A stretch of 37,597 bases of DNA from Crocinitomicaceae bacterium (GTDB taxonomy: Bacteria; Bacteroidota; Bacteroidia; Flavobacteriales_D; Crocinitomicaceae), in contig JAQXCN010000022.1 in assembly GCA_029251865.1 (NCBI GenBank), forward strand, positions 1 to 37,597, written 5' to 3'. Below, piece after piece: positions 1-8,676 of this stretch (positions within the stretch are counted from its first letter, which is position 1; every line of letters starts with the position of its first letter). The position numbers were made by a program, and so were the translations under genes. The notes beneath the pieces are model-generated. The model had not been told where the DNA came from and searched no databases. It saw only the letters and a program-made list of their open reading frames with translations.

Positions 1-279
1 GTAATGTATCCCTATATTTACCTCAGAACAAATAAGACAAACACGGCCTATTACGGAGGCTTTTCATTTGACCTAGACAAACTATTCATTGGCGCTTCTT
101 ATGGTTCGTCTGACCAGTATACCGGTTCCATAGGAGTATCCTTCAATCAATTTGCTCTTGTTTTACAAACAACAAGAGCCTTTCAGCCGACTTTAGAAAG
201 AAATCTTTTCACGCACCAAATGACATTGCGGATTAACACACCAGAAAGTAAGAAAACTAGAAGATACATTACACTATAA
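1..279 (+). CDS. PorP/SprF-family T9SS membrane protein, C-terminal fragment
   Basis: The frame is open from the first base, so this is the 3' end of a gene cut by the window edge; the ATG at 4 is an internal Met. The roughly 92 visible residues are alternating aromatic/polar beta-strand sequence (KLFIGASYGSS, GSIGVSFNQFALVLQTTR) ending in THQMTLRI, which resembles the last strands of PorP/SprF outer-membrane proteins. Those proteins are Bacteroidota-specific, associated with type IX secretion and gliding, and often encoded in pairs or beside large adhesins or OmpA-like proteins. A complete member of the same family starts 3 bases downstream, supporting the call and co-transcription. The usual GGSHE motif is not visible here, so a different barrel protein is possible. 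Confidence 0.6.
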   Translation, partial: VMYPYIYLRTNKTNTAYYGGFSFDLDKLFIGASYGSSDQYTGSIGVSFNQFALVLQTTRAFQPTLERNLFTHQMTLRINTPESKKTRRYITL

Positions 280-282
280 GCT

Positions 283-1245
283 ATGAAAAAACTCATTATC
301 CTCTTTGCATTTGCCATCTCTTCATCTTTTGTTGAGGCACAAGACCCAACATTCACGCAATTTTTTTCAAACCCGATCTATTTAAACCCTGCACTTGCGG
401 GTTCGTCAGGATGCCCAAGATTTGCAATGAATTATAGAAATGAATGGCCACAACTAACAGGTAATTACGTAACATATTCTGCTGCTTATGACACTTACGC
501 AAAGAGTATTTCAGGAGGGATTGGCATCCTAGCAATGCACGACCAGCAAGGGCAAGGCACAATATCTACTTCTATGCTCGGAGCTATTTATTCATACAAC
601 CTTAAAGTGAACCGTAAATTTTCATTAATGTTTGGGGCTCGGGCTGCTTGGTTTCAGAAATTCTTAGATTGGGACAAGCTTACATTTGGTGATATGATTG
701 ATCCACGCCGCGGATTTATCTATCAAACAGGAGACGTTAAAAGAGGCGATGGTAGAAGAGGGTATTTCGATGCATCTGCAGGATTTGTCGGCTTTGGAAA
801 AAACTTTTATTTTGGAGGTGCCGTTCATCACTTAAACAGACCTGACGAATCTATGATTCTTGGTCAGTCAAGATTACCGATGCGATTTACAGGTCACGCT
901 GGCGCTGACATTCCGCTAGGCAGAAAAGGCCGCTACTCAAGTACTACGAGTATTATGCCGAACATTATCTATCAATATCAAAATGGATTTCAAGAATTAA
1001 ATATTGGAACCTATGTTAAGTATGGGAATTTTACCGTTGGCGCATGGTATAGAAATAGAGATGCATTCATTCTATGTTTCGGAATTACCACTGATAAAAT
1101 TAAAATTGGATACAGCTATGATATAACCGTTTCAAAGCTAGGAAATGGAATCTCTGGAGGATCTCATGAGGTATCACTTGGCTTTAATCTTAAGTGTAGA
1201 AGAAAACCGAGAAACTTTAGAAAAATATCATGTCCCTCATTTTAG
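283..1245 (+). CDS. PorP/SprF family type IX secretion system membrane protein
   Basis: This is a complete 320-residue outer-membrane protein. Residues 1-19 are a signal peptide ending VEAQ, followed directly by the family-typical start DPTFTQFFSNPIYLNPALAG. The body shows the usual PorP/SprF strand pattern, and the C-terminus has the GGSHEVSLGF signature that closes the barrel. PorP/SprF proteins associate with the T9SS and help present large surface proteins in the Bacteroidota outer membrane; the partner of this copy is not visible. It follows another likely member by 3 bases, so the two are probably one operon. Its stop overlaps the stop of the convergent peptidase gene by 4 bases. Family assignment is firm; the specific paralogue role is not. 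Confidence 0.9.
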   Translation: MKKLIILFAFAISSSFVEAQDPTFTQFFSNPIYLNPALAGSSGCPRFAMNYRNEWPQLTGNYVTYSAAYDTYAKSISGGIGILAMHDQQGQGTISTSMLGAIYSYNLKVNRKFSLMFGARAAWFQKFLDWDKLTFGDMIDPRRGFIYQTGDVKRGDGRRGYFDASAGFVGFGKNFYFGGAVHHLNRPDESMILGQSRLPMRFTGHAGADIPLGRKGRYSSTTSIMPNIIYQYQNGFQELNIGTYVKYGNFTVGAWYRNRDAFILCFGITTDKIKIGYSYDITVSKLGNGISGGSHEVSLGFNLKCRRKPRNFRKISCPSF

Positions 1246-2951
1246 GGAGAAAAGTAAATAGGTAAAATATTTACAGACCTTTCATAATAAGGACTTTGCT
1301 TGTAAATAAAATAGAGTTGCTCCCATTCTGAAGTTCGAAAATCTTCATCGTTACGCTTCCGTTTTTTGTATTCCTTATTTAGCCCTGGGTTATTTCTTAA
1401 TATCTCTTCAATTTTATCAATAAAAACGTAGCTCGAGAAATATTCTTTTTGCTGCAGATAACTGTCGAAAAAATTCCAGCTTAAATACGAATCTTCCGAT
1501 TCAGGCTGAAGAACTGAATGAATAAAAGCAGCACAGGGCTGAACTGAAGAAACATAAAAATCGCCTACCTTCAATTTTACCTCACGTATCTCTCGTTTGA
1601 TATTTACATCGTTTAATCTGAAATGACCTTCATAGGGCGTTTTAGAAGGTGTATAGCCAACAACCTCAAAAACACCGAGAGTGAGTATCGTATCAGAAGT
1701 TATTTTACGCATTTCGACTTTATTTGCTTTAAGCCTTTTTATCACGTCGCGTTCCTGGCGAGAAACATAATATGATTGGGGAATAGTTATTTCCCTTTTT
1801 GACTCGAAATGATTGAAGAAAGGTATGAATCGCTCATATGGAAAAGAACTGTCATATTTTAGTCGCTTTAAATTTGTGATTTTGTGTTCTGGAAAGCTAT
1901 GCTTAAAACCCTTAAAATAAATAGAGTCTATTTCTGATGATGGCTGATAATCATAATAGAAAACCCCTTTATTCTGAACCTCTTGAAATGCTTCATTCCT
2001 AGCCATCTCAATCAAACCTTCATGTTCCCCTACCCAATTAATGAGCTCTTTCATAAATGCCAATGTTGCCTTTACTCTTTGAGGAAATGGCTTGAGCATA
2101 TGTGTCTCCACAGTAAAACTTAAGGTCTGAAAAAGTGACGTATAACCCATTGAATAACGCGGAAGGTCATTAAAAGACTGTATTCCTTCATCAGGTGTCC
2201 TGCCTTTTAAATCTACGTATGGAAATAAGTCTAATCCATGGTTCGCTAAAAGACTTTTCTCAAGTGCAGGAATGAAACTTTCATTCTTAAGCTTTCTTAA
2301 CGACCTAGGAAGCCTCGCGTCAAGTGAACTGATATAAGTAAGCGTGTATTGATAATCCGCACCATTTGAGACGTGATTATCTACAAACACATCAGGATTT
2401 AATCCATGAAATAATTTTGTAAAAACAAAAGCGTTTTTGGAGTCCATCTTTATAAAATCACGATTCAAATCTAAATTCTGTGCGTTACCTCTAAAACCAT
2501 ACGCTTCAGGGCCATTCTGATTTGCTCTGCTAGTTGCTGATCGATTCAGCATACCGCCGACATTGTATGCGGGTACAAATGCAACTAAAGGCATTTTTTC
2601 TAATAATTGACGATCCGCTATTAACTCTTCTAGCCATAACAAAGAGGCATTAATCCCATCGGGCTCACCGGGATGAATTGCATTATTAAAAAGAACTGTA
2701 GTTTCAGTTCTCGCTTTTTTAAATGTTTTTGATGAATCTTGCGCGCCATTTACAATACAAACATAAATGGGGAGACCATGATCCGAATTCCCCATATTGT
2801 AAAGCTCAATAAATCCATTCGCTGCTGATACATCTTTCAAGTGCAGAATTAATTCCTCGTACGTTGGTGAGGTGTTGGATGTCCAATTTTCTTGTGCAAA
2901 AAAAGAGTAACTGCAGAGTAAATAAAAACTAAAGGAAATAACTTTACACAT
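1242..2951 (-). CDS. M14-family zinc carboxypeptidase, secreted
   Basis: This is a 569-residue predicted exported metallopeptidase. The ATG at 2951 was chosen over an upstream in-frame codon at 2990 because it starts a signal peptide (MCKVISFSFYLLCSYSFFAQ) and lies 5 bases after the stop of the upstream gene; the 2990 start would overlap that gene. The M14 metal site is visible: HPGE gives His93 and Glu96, VDNH gives His193, and LDLNRDF (about 160-166) supplies the substrate-binding Asn-Arg pair. VETHML gives the catalytic Glu282. The C-terminal half is long and not assigned. There is no T9SS tail, so it probably acts in the periplasm or by another export route. It is the second gene of a unit with the PET-hydrolase-like esterase. 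Confidence 0.88.
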   Translation of the reverse strand: MCKVISFSFYLLCSYSFFAQENWTSNTSPTYEELILHLKDVSAANGFIELYNMGNSDHGLPIYVCIVNGAQDSSKTFKKARTETTVLFNNAIHPGEPDGINASLLWLEELIADRQLLEKMPLVAFVPAYNVGGMLNRSATSRANQNGPEAYGFRGNAQNLDLNRDFIKMDSKNAFVFTKLFHGLNPDVFVDNHVSNGADYQYTLTYISSLDARLPRSLRKLKNESFIPALEKSLLANHGLDLFPYVDLKGRTPDEGIQSFNDLPRYSMGYTSLFQTLSFTVETHMLKPFPQRVKATLAFMKELINWVGEHEGLIEMARNEAFQEVQNKGVFYYDYQPSSEIDSIYFKGFKHSFPEHKITNLKRLKYDSSFPYERFIPFFNHFESKREITIPQSYYVSRQERDVIKRLKANKVEMRKITSDTILTLGVFEVVGYTPSKTPYEGHFRLNDVNIKREIREVKLKVGDFYVSSVQPCAAFIHSVLQPESEDSYLSWNFFDSYLQQKEYFSSYVFIDKIEEILRNNPGLNKEYKKRKRNDEDFRTSEWEQLYFIYKQSPYYERSVNILPIYFSP

Positions 2952-2956
2952 AAGGG

Positions 2957-4063
2957 TTAATAGCTTGCAATTTTTACAAAACGTCCACAAAAATTTCCAA
3001 TTTTTAATAAATAAGGCCCATCGTTAAGGGAACCTATATCAACAATTCCTGTATCTGGTAAAATACCAGATTGTACCCTTATTCCATTTAACCCGTGTAT
3101 TTCGTAGCTTAAAACTGAAAAAGAATCTAGATCAATTTTTAACTGATTTGATCCCGGATTAGGATATATAAAGAAGCTTTCATTTACAAAAGTTTTTAAT
3201 CCCGTAAAAGAACATTCAATATTGTTAACAAATGCAGATGAAGAAGAGGGTTCGACTAATAAAAACTCACAATAACAAGGATCCTCAACTAAATAAGTTT
3301 TCAACCAAGACAAGGCGTAAATACCTGCATCTCCATTTGCTCCTGCAGGGCTATTAGCGACGCCATGACCTCCGTTTGTGATTTCAAAAAAAAGCTTATC
3401 TGTTGATTCAGGCGTGCCTTGATAATGCATGAACCCGTACTCTTCCGAATTGGCAATATCATCATTTTGACCAGTGAAAATCAAAACGGGCACATCATGA
3501 ATTATATCTTCAGGCTGAAAACCATTTAAATCTAACCAAGGACATAGACAAACTACTGCTTTAAGCGCAGGGTCTAACGAGGCTGCTAGCTGTGCTCCCC
3601 CTCCCCCCATGGACCATCCAGAAACGGCAAATCGGTCCTCTGCGACTTTTCCAAACAAAGGAGAACCCGTTCTAGAATTCTCATCTTTAACGGTCTGAAT
3701 AGCATCAATAAGAGCAGCTGCCCGTGCAGAAGGCCAATCCGCGCAGGGATTATTTGTACCTAATGTGATCGCAACAATACCGTGAGAAGCATAAAAAGAA
3801 CCCCATTCTTGAATATCAGTTTCAACACCACAATACCCTGGAACAATAGCAATGCCTGAAAAAGGCGGTTCGGCATTCATTGGGAAATAAATTGAAGCTC
3901 CATTATAATCAGGGCCATTACGAATCGGATCAACCCCTTCAATTAAAACCCCTATATCATAGGGACCCTGATTTGAAATCGACTCAATATTAATACCCTC
4001 GCATTGTGCAAATATGACCAATCGAGCTAAGCAAACAAAAAATAGTGTAATTCGTCCCTTCAT
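2957..4063 (-). CDS. PET-hydrolase/cutinase-like esterase with T9SS sorting domain
   Basis: This is a 368-residue secreted alpha/beta hydrolase. Residues 1-20 are a signal peptide ending IFAQ. The catalytic core (about 30-265) matches the polyesterase/cutinase family closely: VPGYCG (oxyanion Tyr77), SASHG-like strand YASHGIVAIT, GWSMGGGG with nucleophile Ser151 and oxyanion Met152, CPW with Trp176, QNDDIAN with Asp201, and NGGHGVANS with His233. Trp150 before the nucleophile matches Ideonella PETase, where classical cutinases have His. Residues about 298-368 form a T9SS type A sorting domain (FFIYPNPGSNQLKI, ending RFVKIASY), so the enzyme should be exported to the surface or medium. The likely activity is ester hydrolysis on polyesters or lipids; PET activity is not shown. 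It is upstream of and probably co-transcribed with the M14 peptidase. Confidence 0.9.
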   Translation of the reverse strand: MKGRITLFFVCLARLVIFAQCEGINIESISNQGPYDIGVLIEGVDPIRNGPDYNGASIYFPMNAEPPFSGIAIVPGYCGVETDIQEWGSFYASHGIVAITLGTNNPCADWPSARAAALIDAIQTVKDENSRTGSPLFGKVAEDRFAVSGWSMGGGGAQLAASLDPALKAVVCLCPWLDLNGFQPEDIIHDVPVLIFTGQNDDIANSEEYGFMHYQGTPESTDKLFFEITNGGHGVANSPAGANGDAGIYALSWLKTYLVEDPCYCEFLLVEPSSSSAFVNNIECSFTGLKTFVNESFFIYPNPGSNQLKIDLDSFSVLSYEIHGLNGIRVQSGILPDTGIVDIGSLNDGPYLLKIGNFCGRFVKIASY

Positions 4064-4083
4064 TAAATTTTATTTCTAAAATA

Positions 4084-4091
4084 CAAGAATA
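4084..4091 (-). promoter_or_regulatory. possible -7 promoter box for the esterase operon
   Basis: On the minus strand these bases read TATTCTTG, one mismatch from the Bacteroidota -7 consensus TAnnTTTG, 20 bases before the esterase start at 4063. No clear -33 TTTG is seen at the expected distance. The 185-base divergent region 4064-4248 otherwise holds only AT-rich sequence and the trmD promoter. Confidence 0.3.
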
Positions 4092-4236
4092 ATATGACGT
4101 AAAACGATATCCTAATGGACTGTGCGAAAATATAATTGCAAAGAACATTTTTAGAATTTATACAAATTAATATTTTTTTCACTCAAAAGCAATTAAGCCT
4201 TCAATTTCGGATGTCAATGAAACTCTTTTTTTGTTT

Positions 4237-4244
4237 TAACTTTA
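4237..4244 (+). promoter_or_regulatory. -7 promoter box of trmD, adjacent to the start codon
   Basis: The sequence TAACTTTA matches TAnnTTTG except in the last base. Only four bases (CAGG) separate it from the GTG start at 4249, so transcription would begin at or near the start codon and give a leaderless mRNA. The same geometry recurs at several genes in this window. There is no evident -33 element. Confidence 0.4.
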
Positions 4245-4248
4245 CAGG

Positions 4249-4932
4249 GTGAGAATAGATATATTAACTCTTTTACCGGAATTACTTACCGGTCCCTTTT
4301 CTGCCTCTATTATGAAAAGGGCACAAGACAAAGGCCTCGTAGAAATTTATTTTCACAACATTCGTGATTATTCAACAGACAAGCATAAAAACGTAGATGA
4401 TTATCAATACGGAGGAGGTGCTGGTATGGTCATGAGTATCGAGCCTATTGTAAAGCTTATTGAAAAACTACAAGGTGAAAGAAGTTACGATGAAGTTATT
4501 TACATGACACCTGATGGTGTTCTGCTCGAACAATCAATTTGTAACGATTTATCCCTTAAGGGAAATTTAATTTTACTATGCGGACATTACAAAGGAATTG
4601 ATGAGCGAATTCGCGAACATTTCATTACCAAAGAAATCTCAATAGGTTCCTATGTTCTTTCCGGAGGAGAAATTGCAGCGGCAGTGTTAACAGATGCAAT
4701 TGTAAGATTGCTTCCTGGGGTCCTTAATGATGAAACCTCTGCCCTAACCGATAGCTTTCAAGACAATCTCCTATCTCCTCCTGTTTATACGAGACCTCCA
4801 GAATTTCGAGGCTGGAAAGTACCCGATGTTTTATTGTCCGGAAACTTTCCGAAAATCGAAAAATGGAGAGAAGAAAAAGCAATTGAAAGAACAAAAGATA
4901 GGCGTCCTGATATACTAGACAATTTACAATAA
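4249..4932 (+). CDS. trmD: tRNA (guanine(37)-N1)-methyltransferase TrmD
   Basis: This 227-residue enzyme transfers a methyl group from S-adenosylmethionine to N1 of G37 in tRNAs reading CNN codons, preventing +1 frameshifting. It begins [13 protein letters not shown], typical of the family, from a GTG codon. The SAM-binding trefoil knot is present: [11 protein letters not shown] at about 111-121 and [11 protein letters not shown] at 131-141. The C-terminal [16 protein letters not shown] supplies the conserved Asp region, and the length is close to normal. It faces away from the esterase operon and is followed by a 69-base gap containing the aminotransferase promoter. Confidence 0.96.
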   Translation: MRIDILTLLPELLTGPFSASIMKRAQDKGLVEIYFHNIRDYSTDKHKNVDDYQYGGGAGMVMSIEPIVKLIEKLQGERSYDEVIYMTPDGVLLEQSICNDLSLKGNLILLCGHYKGIDERIREHFITKEISIGSYVLSGGEIAAAVLTDAIVRLLPGVLNDETSALTDSFQDNLLSPPVYTRPPEFRGWKVPDVLLSGNFPKIEKWREEKAIERTKDRRPDILDNLQ

Positions 4933-4974
4933 TATTATTCGTTCTTCTTAAAGTTTTTCAAGGATGATTTTAAT

Positions 4975-4982
4975 TAAATTTG
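4975..4982 (+). promoter_or_regulatory. -7 promoter box of the aminotransferase operon
   Basis: TAAATTTG is a perfect TAnnTTTG match, 19 bases before the ATG at 5002. It probably drives the aminotransferase and the co-directional heptose kinase. No strong TTTG is seen at the usual -33 distance. Confidence 0.5.
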
Positions 4983-5001
4983 CCGCAAAATAATTTATTT
5001 T

Positions 5002-6195
5002 ATGATTCAGCTCTCAAATCGTTTATTGGCAATGGAGGAATCAGCGACAATTGCGATGTCTCGCAAAAGTCGCGAGCTCAAGGCGCAAGGTCTTGACGTA
5101 ATTTCTCTTTCTTTAGGTGAACCTGATTTTAATACTCCACAATTCATCAAAGATGCCGCCCTAAAAGCAATGGAAAATAACTTCACAAAATACATGCCTG
5201 TTCCTGGGTATGATGATTTACGTGAAAGTATTTCAAAAAAATTCAGACGAGACAATAATTTAAGCTACAATTCAGATCAAATCGTTGTATCAACAGGAGC
5301 CAAACAATCTATTGCAAATGTAGTTTTAACATTAATAAACCCCGGAGATGAAGTGATTATACCAGCGCCGTTCTGGGTTTCATACATTGAAATTGTAAAA
5401 GTTGCAGGCGGAATCCCTATCATAGTTAATGCAGGTATTGAAAAAGATTTTAAGATCACAGGTGCCGAACTTGACCAAGCTGTAACGGAGAAAACAAAAC
5501 TAATGATCTTCTCTACGCCTTGTAACCCGACAGGATCTGTATACAGCAAGGAAGAGTTGAGAGACCTGGCTGATTCTATTAAAAAACATCCTTCTCTCGT
5601 TGTACTTTGTGATGAAATATACGAACATATAAATTTTGAAAGCCAACACGAAAGTCTTGCTCAATTTAAAGATGTCTACGAGCAAGTTGTTACGGTAAAC
5701 GGCGTATCAAAAGCTTGGGCAATGACAGGATGGAGATTGGGTTATATCGGCGCACCAAAAACAATTGCTAGCGCATGCACCAAGGTTCAAGGACAATTTA
5801 CTTCTGGCACATCAAGTATTACTCAGAAGGCAGCAATAGCAGCAATGGAGGCTGACCCAAGTGTTTTAAAGGAAATGATTTCAGCATTTAAATCAAGGCG
5901 TACATTAGTTCTAGACGCCTTATCGAAAATGCCAGGTATAAAAACAAACCACCCAGGAGGCGCATTTTATGTCTTTCCTGACTGCTCTAAATACTTTGGA
6001 ACAGCGTACAAAGAACATAAGATTCAAAACGCAAATGACCTCTGCTTGTATTTACTAGAAGAAGCTTTAGTAGCATTGGTGACGGGCGATGCTTTTGGTG
6101 ATCCGAATTGTTTCAGGATCTCTTATGCTGCGTCAGAGGAAACCCTCAATGAGGCTATGCGTAGAATAGGAAGTGCATTATCAAAATTAAGCTAA
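5002..6195 (+). CDS. pyridoxal phosphate-dependent aspartate aminotransferase (class I)
   Basis: This 397-residue fold-type I aminotransferase probably interconverts aspartate and oxaloacetate with glutamate and 2-oxoglutarate. Key features are SLGEPDF near residues 37-43, the NPTG motif at 175-178, CDEIYEH at about 203-209, the PLP Schiff-base lysine Lys237 in NGVSKAWAMTGWRLGY, and the substrate-carboxylate arginine Arg372 in CFRISYA. Length and motifs fit the aspartate aminotransferase Ib subgroup; prephenate or other amino-acid specificity cannot be excluded. The TAA stop is directly followed by the GTG start of the next gene in the same frame, so the two form a tightly coupled unit. Confidence 0.9.
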   Translation: MIQLSNRLLAMEESATIAMSRKSRELKAQGLDVISLSLGEPDFNTPQFIKDAALKAMENNFTKYMPVPGYDDLRESISKKFRRDNNLSYNSDQIVVSTGAKQSIANVVLTLINPGDEVIIPAPFWVSYIEIVKVAGGIPIIVNAGIEKDFKITGAELDQAVTEKTKLMIFSTPCNPTGSVYSKEELRDLADSIKKHPSLVVLCDEIYEHINFESQHESLAQFKDVYEQVVTVNGVSKAWAMTGWRLGYIGAPKTIASACTKVQGQFTSGTSSITQKAAIAAMEADPSVLKEMISAFKSRRTLVLDALSKMPGIKTNHPGGAFYVFPDCSKYFGTAYKEHKIQNANDLCLYLLEEALVALVTGDAFGDPNCFRISYAASEETLNEAMRRIGSALSKLS

Positions 6196-7179
6196 GTGAA
6201 ATACGAAACGCTTCTAGATAACTTTAAAGAAAAACGTATCCTTGTAATCGGTGATGTTATGCTAGACGCATACATTCTTGGCAATGTGACTAGAGTAAGT
6301 CCAGAGGCTCCTGTACCTGTAGTTTCTTTGAGTAAAAAAGAAAACAGAATTGGAGGAGCAGGTAATGTAGCGCTTAATCTTAAAAATCTTGGAGCAAAGC
6401 CGATTATAGCAAGCGTTATAGGCAATGATACAGACGGCGCTATTCTTGAAGAATTATTCGTAAAACGAGGGATTTCTACTTTAGGACTTGTAAAAAGTGC
6501 CAAAAGAAAAACTACTGTGAAAACACGGGTTATTTCGGCCAAACAGCAATTGTTAAGAATAGATTCTGAGGACATCCACCCGATTGATGATAAACATGAA
6601 GAACAATTACTTCAAACGGTTGAAGAACTCATACCAAAAGAGATTGATGCTATTATTCTTGAGGATTATGACAAAGGTGTTCTTAATCAAAAGAACATAG
6701 CTTTGATCATTTCACTGGCACAAGCCAATAATATTCCGATAACAGCGGATCCAAAAAAGGAAAACTTCCATTACTATAAAGGGCTAACTTTATTTAAGCC
6801 CAATCTAAAGGAGTTAAAAGATGGGTTAAATATTGATTTCAACTTTGCGACAGAACACAACAAATTTAATGATGCTGTTAATGCGCTTCGGCACTCAATT
6901 CCGCATGAGGTTTCTCTTATCACATTATCTGAACATGGTGTTTATGTTTGTGACGCAGAGTCCTCAGCGAGAATACCTGCGCACAAACGAGAGATTACAG
7001 ATGTTTCTGGAGCCGGAGATACTGTAATCGCAGTAGCAACCTTATGCCTTCTCGCAAAAGCAAATATTCAAGATATTGCCAAAATATCAAATATCGCAGG
7101 TGGCATGGTTTGCGAACGTCCTGGAGTTGTGAGTATTTCATTGCAGGAATTAAAAAATGAAGTGCGCGAACTCCTTTAA
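6196..7179 (+). CDS. rfaE1: D-glycero-beta-D-manno-heptose-7-phosphate kinase (PfkB family)
   Basis: This 327-residue PfkB/ribokinase-type sugar kinase matches domain I of HldE, which phosphorylates heptose 7-phosphate at C1 in the ADP-heptose pathway for lipopolysaccharide core. It shows [20 protein letters not shown] near the N-terminus, SPEAPVPVV, the [12 protein letters not shown] glycine motif at 51-62, and the catalytic DVSGAGDT with Asp275. The nucleotidyltransferase domain II of bifunctional HldE is absent, so this is the stand-alone kinase form. The start is a GTG lying immediately after the aminotransferase stop, in the same frame. No other heptose genes are in the window. Confidence 0.88.
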   Translation: MKYETLLDNFKEKRILVIGDVMLDAYILGNVTRVSPEAPVPVVSLSKKENRIGGAGNVALNLKNLGAKPIIASVIGNDTDGAILEELFVKRGISTLGLVKSAKRKTTVKTRVISAKQQLLRIDSEDIHPIDDKHEEQLLQTVEELIPKEIDAIILEDYDKGVLNQKNIALIISLAQANNIPITADPKKENFHYYKGLTLFKPNLKELKDGLNIDFNFATEHNKFNDAVNALRHSIPHEVSLITLSEHGVYVCDAESSARIPAHKREITDVSGAGDTVIAVATLCLLAKANIQDIAKISNIAGGMVCERPGVVSISLQELKNEVRELL

Positions 7180-7199
7180 CCTTTAAGTGTTATATAACC

Positions 7200-7928
7200 A
7201 TGTCAAAGAAAACCGTAAAGCCATACAATAGCGAAAAGTCCAAAAAGGAAGAGGTAGAACAGATGTTCGATAATATTTCTGCCAAATACGACTTTTTGAA
7301 TCATTTTTTGTCACTTGGCATAGATAAGATATGGCGTAAAAAGGCCGTTAAAGAATTACGCCTTACACAACCTAAAAAAATACTCGATATTGCTACTGGT
7401 ACAGGGGATTTTGCAATTGCAAACCTCAAACTCAACCCAGAAGAAATTGTTGGGATTGACATTTCAAATGGTATGCTTGATGTAGGAAGGGAAAAGATGA
7501 TTAAACGTAATGTAGATCATATTGTAACTATGAAACAAGCCGATTCAGAGTCACTTCCTTTTGATGATGGTTATTTTGATGGGCTTACCGTTGGTTTTGG
7601 CGTACGCAATTTCGAAAACTTAGAAAAAGGACTTTCTGAGATGCTTCGTGTTTTACGCCCTGGAGGAAAGGCAGTAATTCTCGAGTTCTCGAAACCTAAA
7701 GTTTTCCCAATCAAACAAGCCTTTGGTTTTTACTCAAAATATATCATACCTGTTCTTGGTAAAAGCATTTCTAAAGATGAAAAAGCTTATGCCTATTTAC
7801 CTGAAAGTGTTGCAGCCTTTCCTGAAGGTAAAGACTTTACAGATATTTTAAGCAGATTGAATTATAAAAATGTAACCGCTTCTCCTGTAAGTGGAGGTAT
7901 TGCAACTATTTATACAGGAATTAAATAA
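7200..7928 (+). CDS. ubiE: demethylmenaquinone/ubiquinone C-methyltransferase UbiE/MenG
   Basis: This 242-residue class I SAM-dependent methyltransferase carries out the C-methylation of demethylmenaquinone that completes menaquinone. The family start [21 protein letters not shown] occupies about 20-40; SAM motif [13 protein letters not shown] is at 61-72. The conserved [17 protein letters not shown] and [20 protein letters not shown] follow. It starts 20 bases after the heptose kinase and is followed 37 bases later by porT. The ubiE-porT order is, as far as I recall, shared with other Flavobacteriia. Function is confidently assigned; in this lineage the quinone would be menaquinone. Confidence 0.95.
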   Translation: MSKKTVKPYNSEKSKKEEVEQMFDNISAKYDFLNHFLSLGIDKIWRKKAVKELRLTQPKKILDIATGTGDFAIANLKLNPEEIVGIDISNGMLDVGREKMIKRNVDHIVTMKQADSESLPFDDGYFDGLTVGFGVRNFENLEKGLSEMLRVLRPGGKAVILEFSKPKVFPIKQAFGFYSKYIIPVLGKSISKDEKAYAYLPESVAAFPEGKDFTDILSRLNYKNVTASPVSGGIATIYTGIK

Positions 7929-7965
7929 GACTGCAACATTGACGAGAACTTCACGTTATCCCATT

Positions 7966-8676
7966 ATGAAGCTGTCTCTTAGTTTGCTTTTCTCTATTGT
8001 TTTGGTATTGGGTCATGCTCAAAAAATGAAGCAACAGCGATTTAAAAACTTTGACAAAAAGCCATTTAGATTTGGTTTTATGCTCGGGTTTAACACAACT
8101 GATCTTACTGTATATCAAAATCCAAATGCTTATGAAGCATATGGTCTCGTTTCTGTTAAGAATGTATCTCAGCCTGGTGGGCAATTGGGTATTTTAACAA
8201 CATTGAAATTAGGAACGCCAATACTGAGACTGCGCTTTATGCCTAGCCTTTCTTTTCAAGAACGAATTCTCTCTTACAGTAGTTTAGACAGTTCAAACTT
8301 TCCAAAAGGAATAAGTGAAGAACGTATTAATTCTACTTGTGTTGACCTTCCTCTCTCTTTGATCTTTAGAACTAAACGGTTCAATAACTTTTCAGCATAT
8401 GCAATTTTTGGTGGGCAATATTCTATTGACCTACAATCACAACAAGATGCCTCTCAAAATTATATTGACCCATTCATAAAACTGAATAGATTTGATATTC
8501 ATGCGCAAATTGGTGGTGGAGTTGACTTTTACGCCCCCTTTTTCAAATTCTCTATGGAACTCAAATATTCACATGGCGTTCGCAATACATTTATTCAAGA
8601 TTTCTCACCCGTTGCCAAACCGTTGGACCAATTATACAATAGAGGCTGGTGGTTTTCAATAATTTTCCAATCCTGA
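7966..8676 (+). CDS. porT: T9SS outer-membrane beta-barrel protein PorT
   Basis: This 236-residue outer-membrane protein resembles PorT/SprT, needed for type IX secretion and gliding in Bacteroidota. The ATG at 7966 gives a clean signal peptide (MKLSLSLLFSIVLVLGHAQ); the open frame extends upstream into ubiE but those residues are not signal-like. After the signal come a basic stretch and PFRFGFMLGFNTTDLTV, typical of the PorT N-terminus. The remainder is alternating beta-strand sequence ending WWFSIIFQS with a terminal polar residue, as barrel proteins often do. It follows ubiE by 37 bases, and its TGA overlaps the next start by one base (TGATG). Other PorT-like barrels exist, so the exact orthology rests partly on context. 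Confidence 0.8.
   Translation: MKLSLSLLFSIVLVLGHAQKMKQQRFKNFDKKPFRFGFMLGFNTTDLTVYQNPNAYEAYGLVSVKNVSQPGGQLGILTTLKLGTPILRLRFMPSLSFQERILSYSSLDSSNFPKGISEERINSTCVDLPLSLIFRTKRFNNFSAYAIFGGQYSIDLQSQQDASQNYIDPFIKLNRFDIHAQIGGGVDFYAPFFKFSMELKYSHGVRNTFIQDFSPVAKPLDQLYNRGWWFSIIFQS

Noticed and set aside
4245-4260. Reading the short G-rich stretch before trmD as a ribosome-binding site
   Set aside because: It directly abuts the start codon, too close for a Shine-Dalgarno site, and lies downstream of the likely -7 box.
6192-6575. A 127-codon antisense open frame across the start of the heptose kinase
   Set aside because: The plus strand encodes conserved PfkB sequence and the antisense translation shows no recognisable domain.
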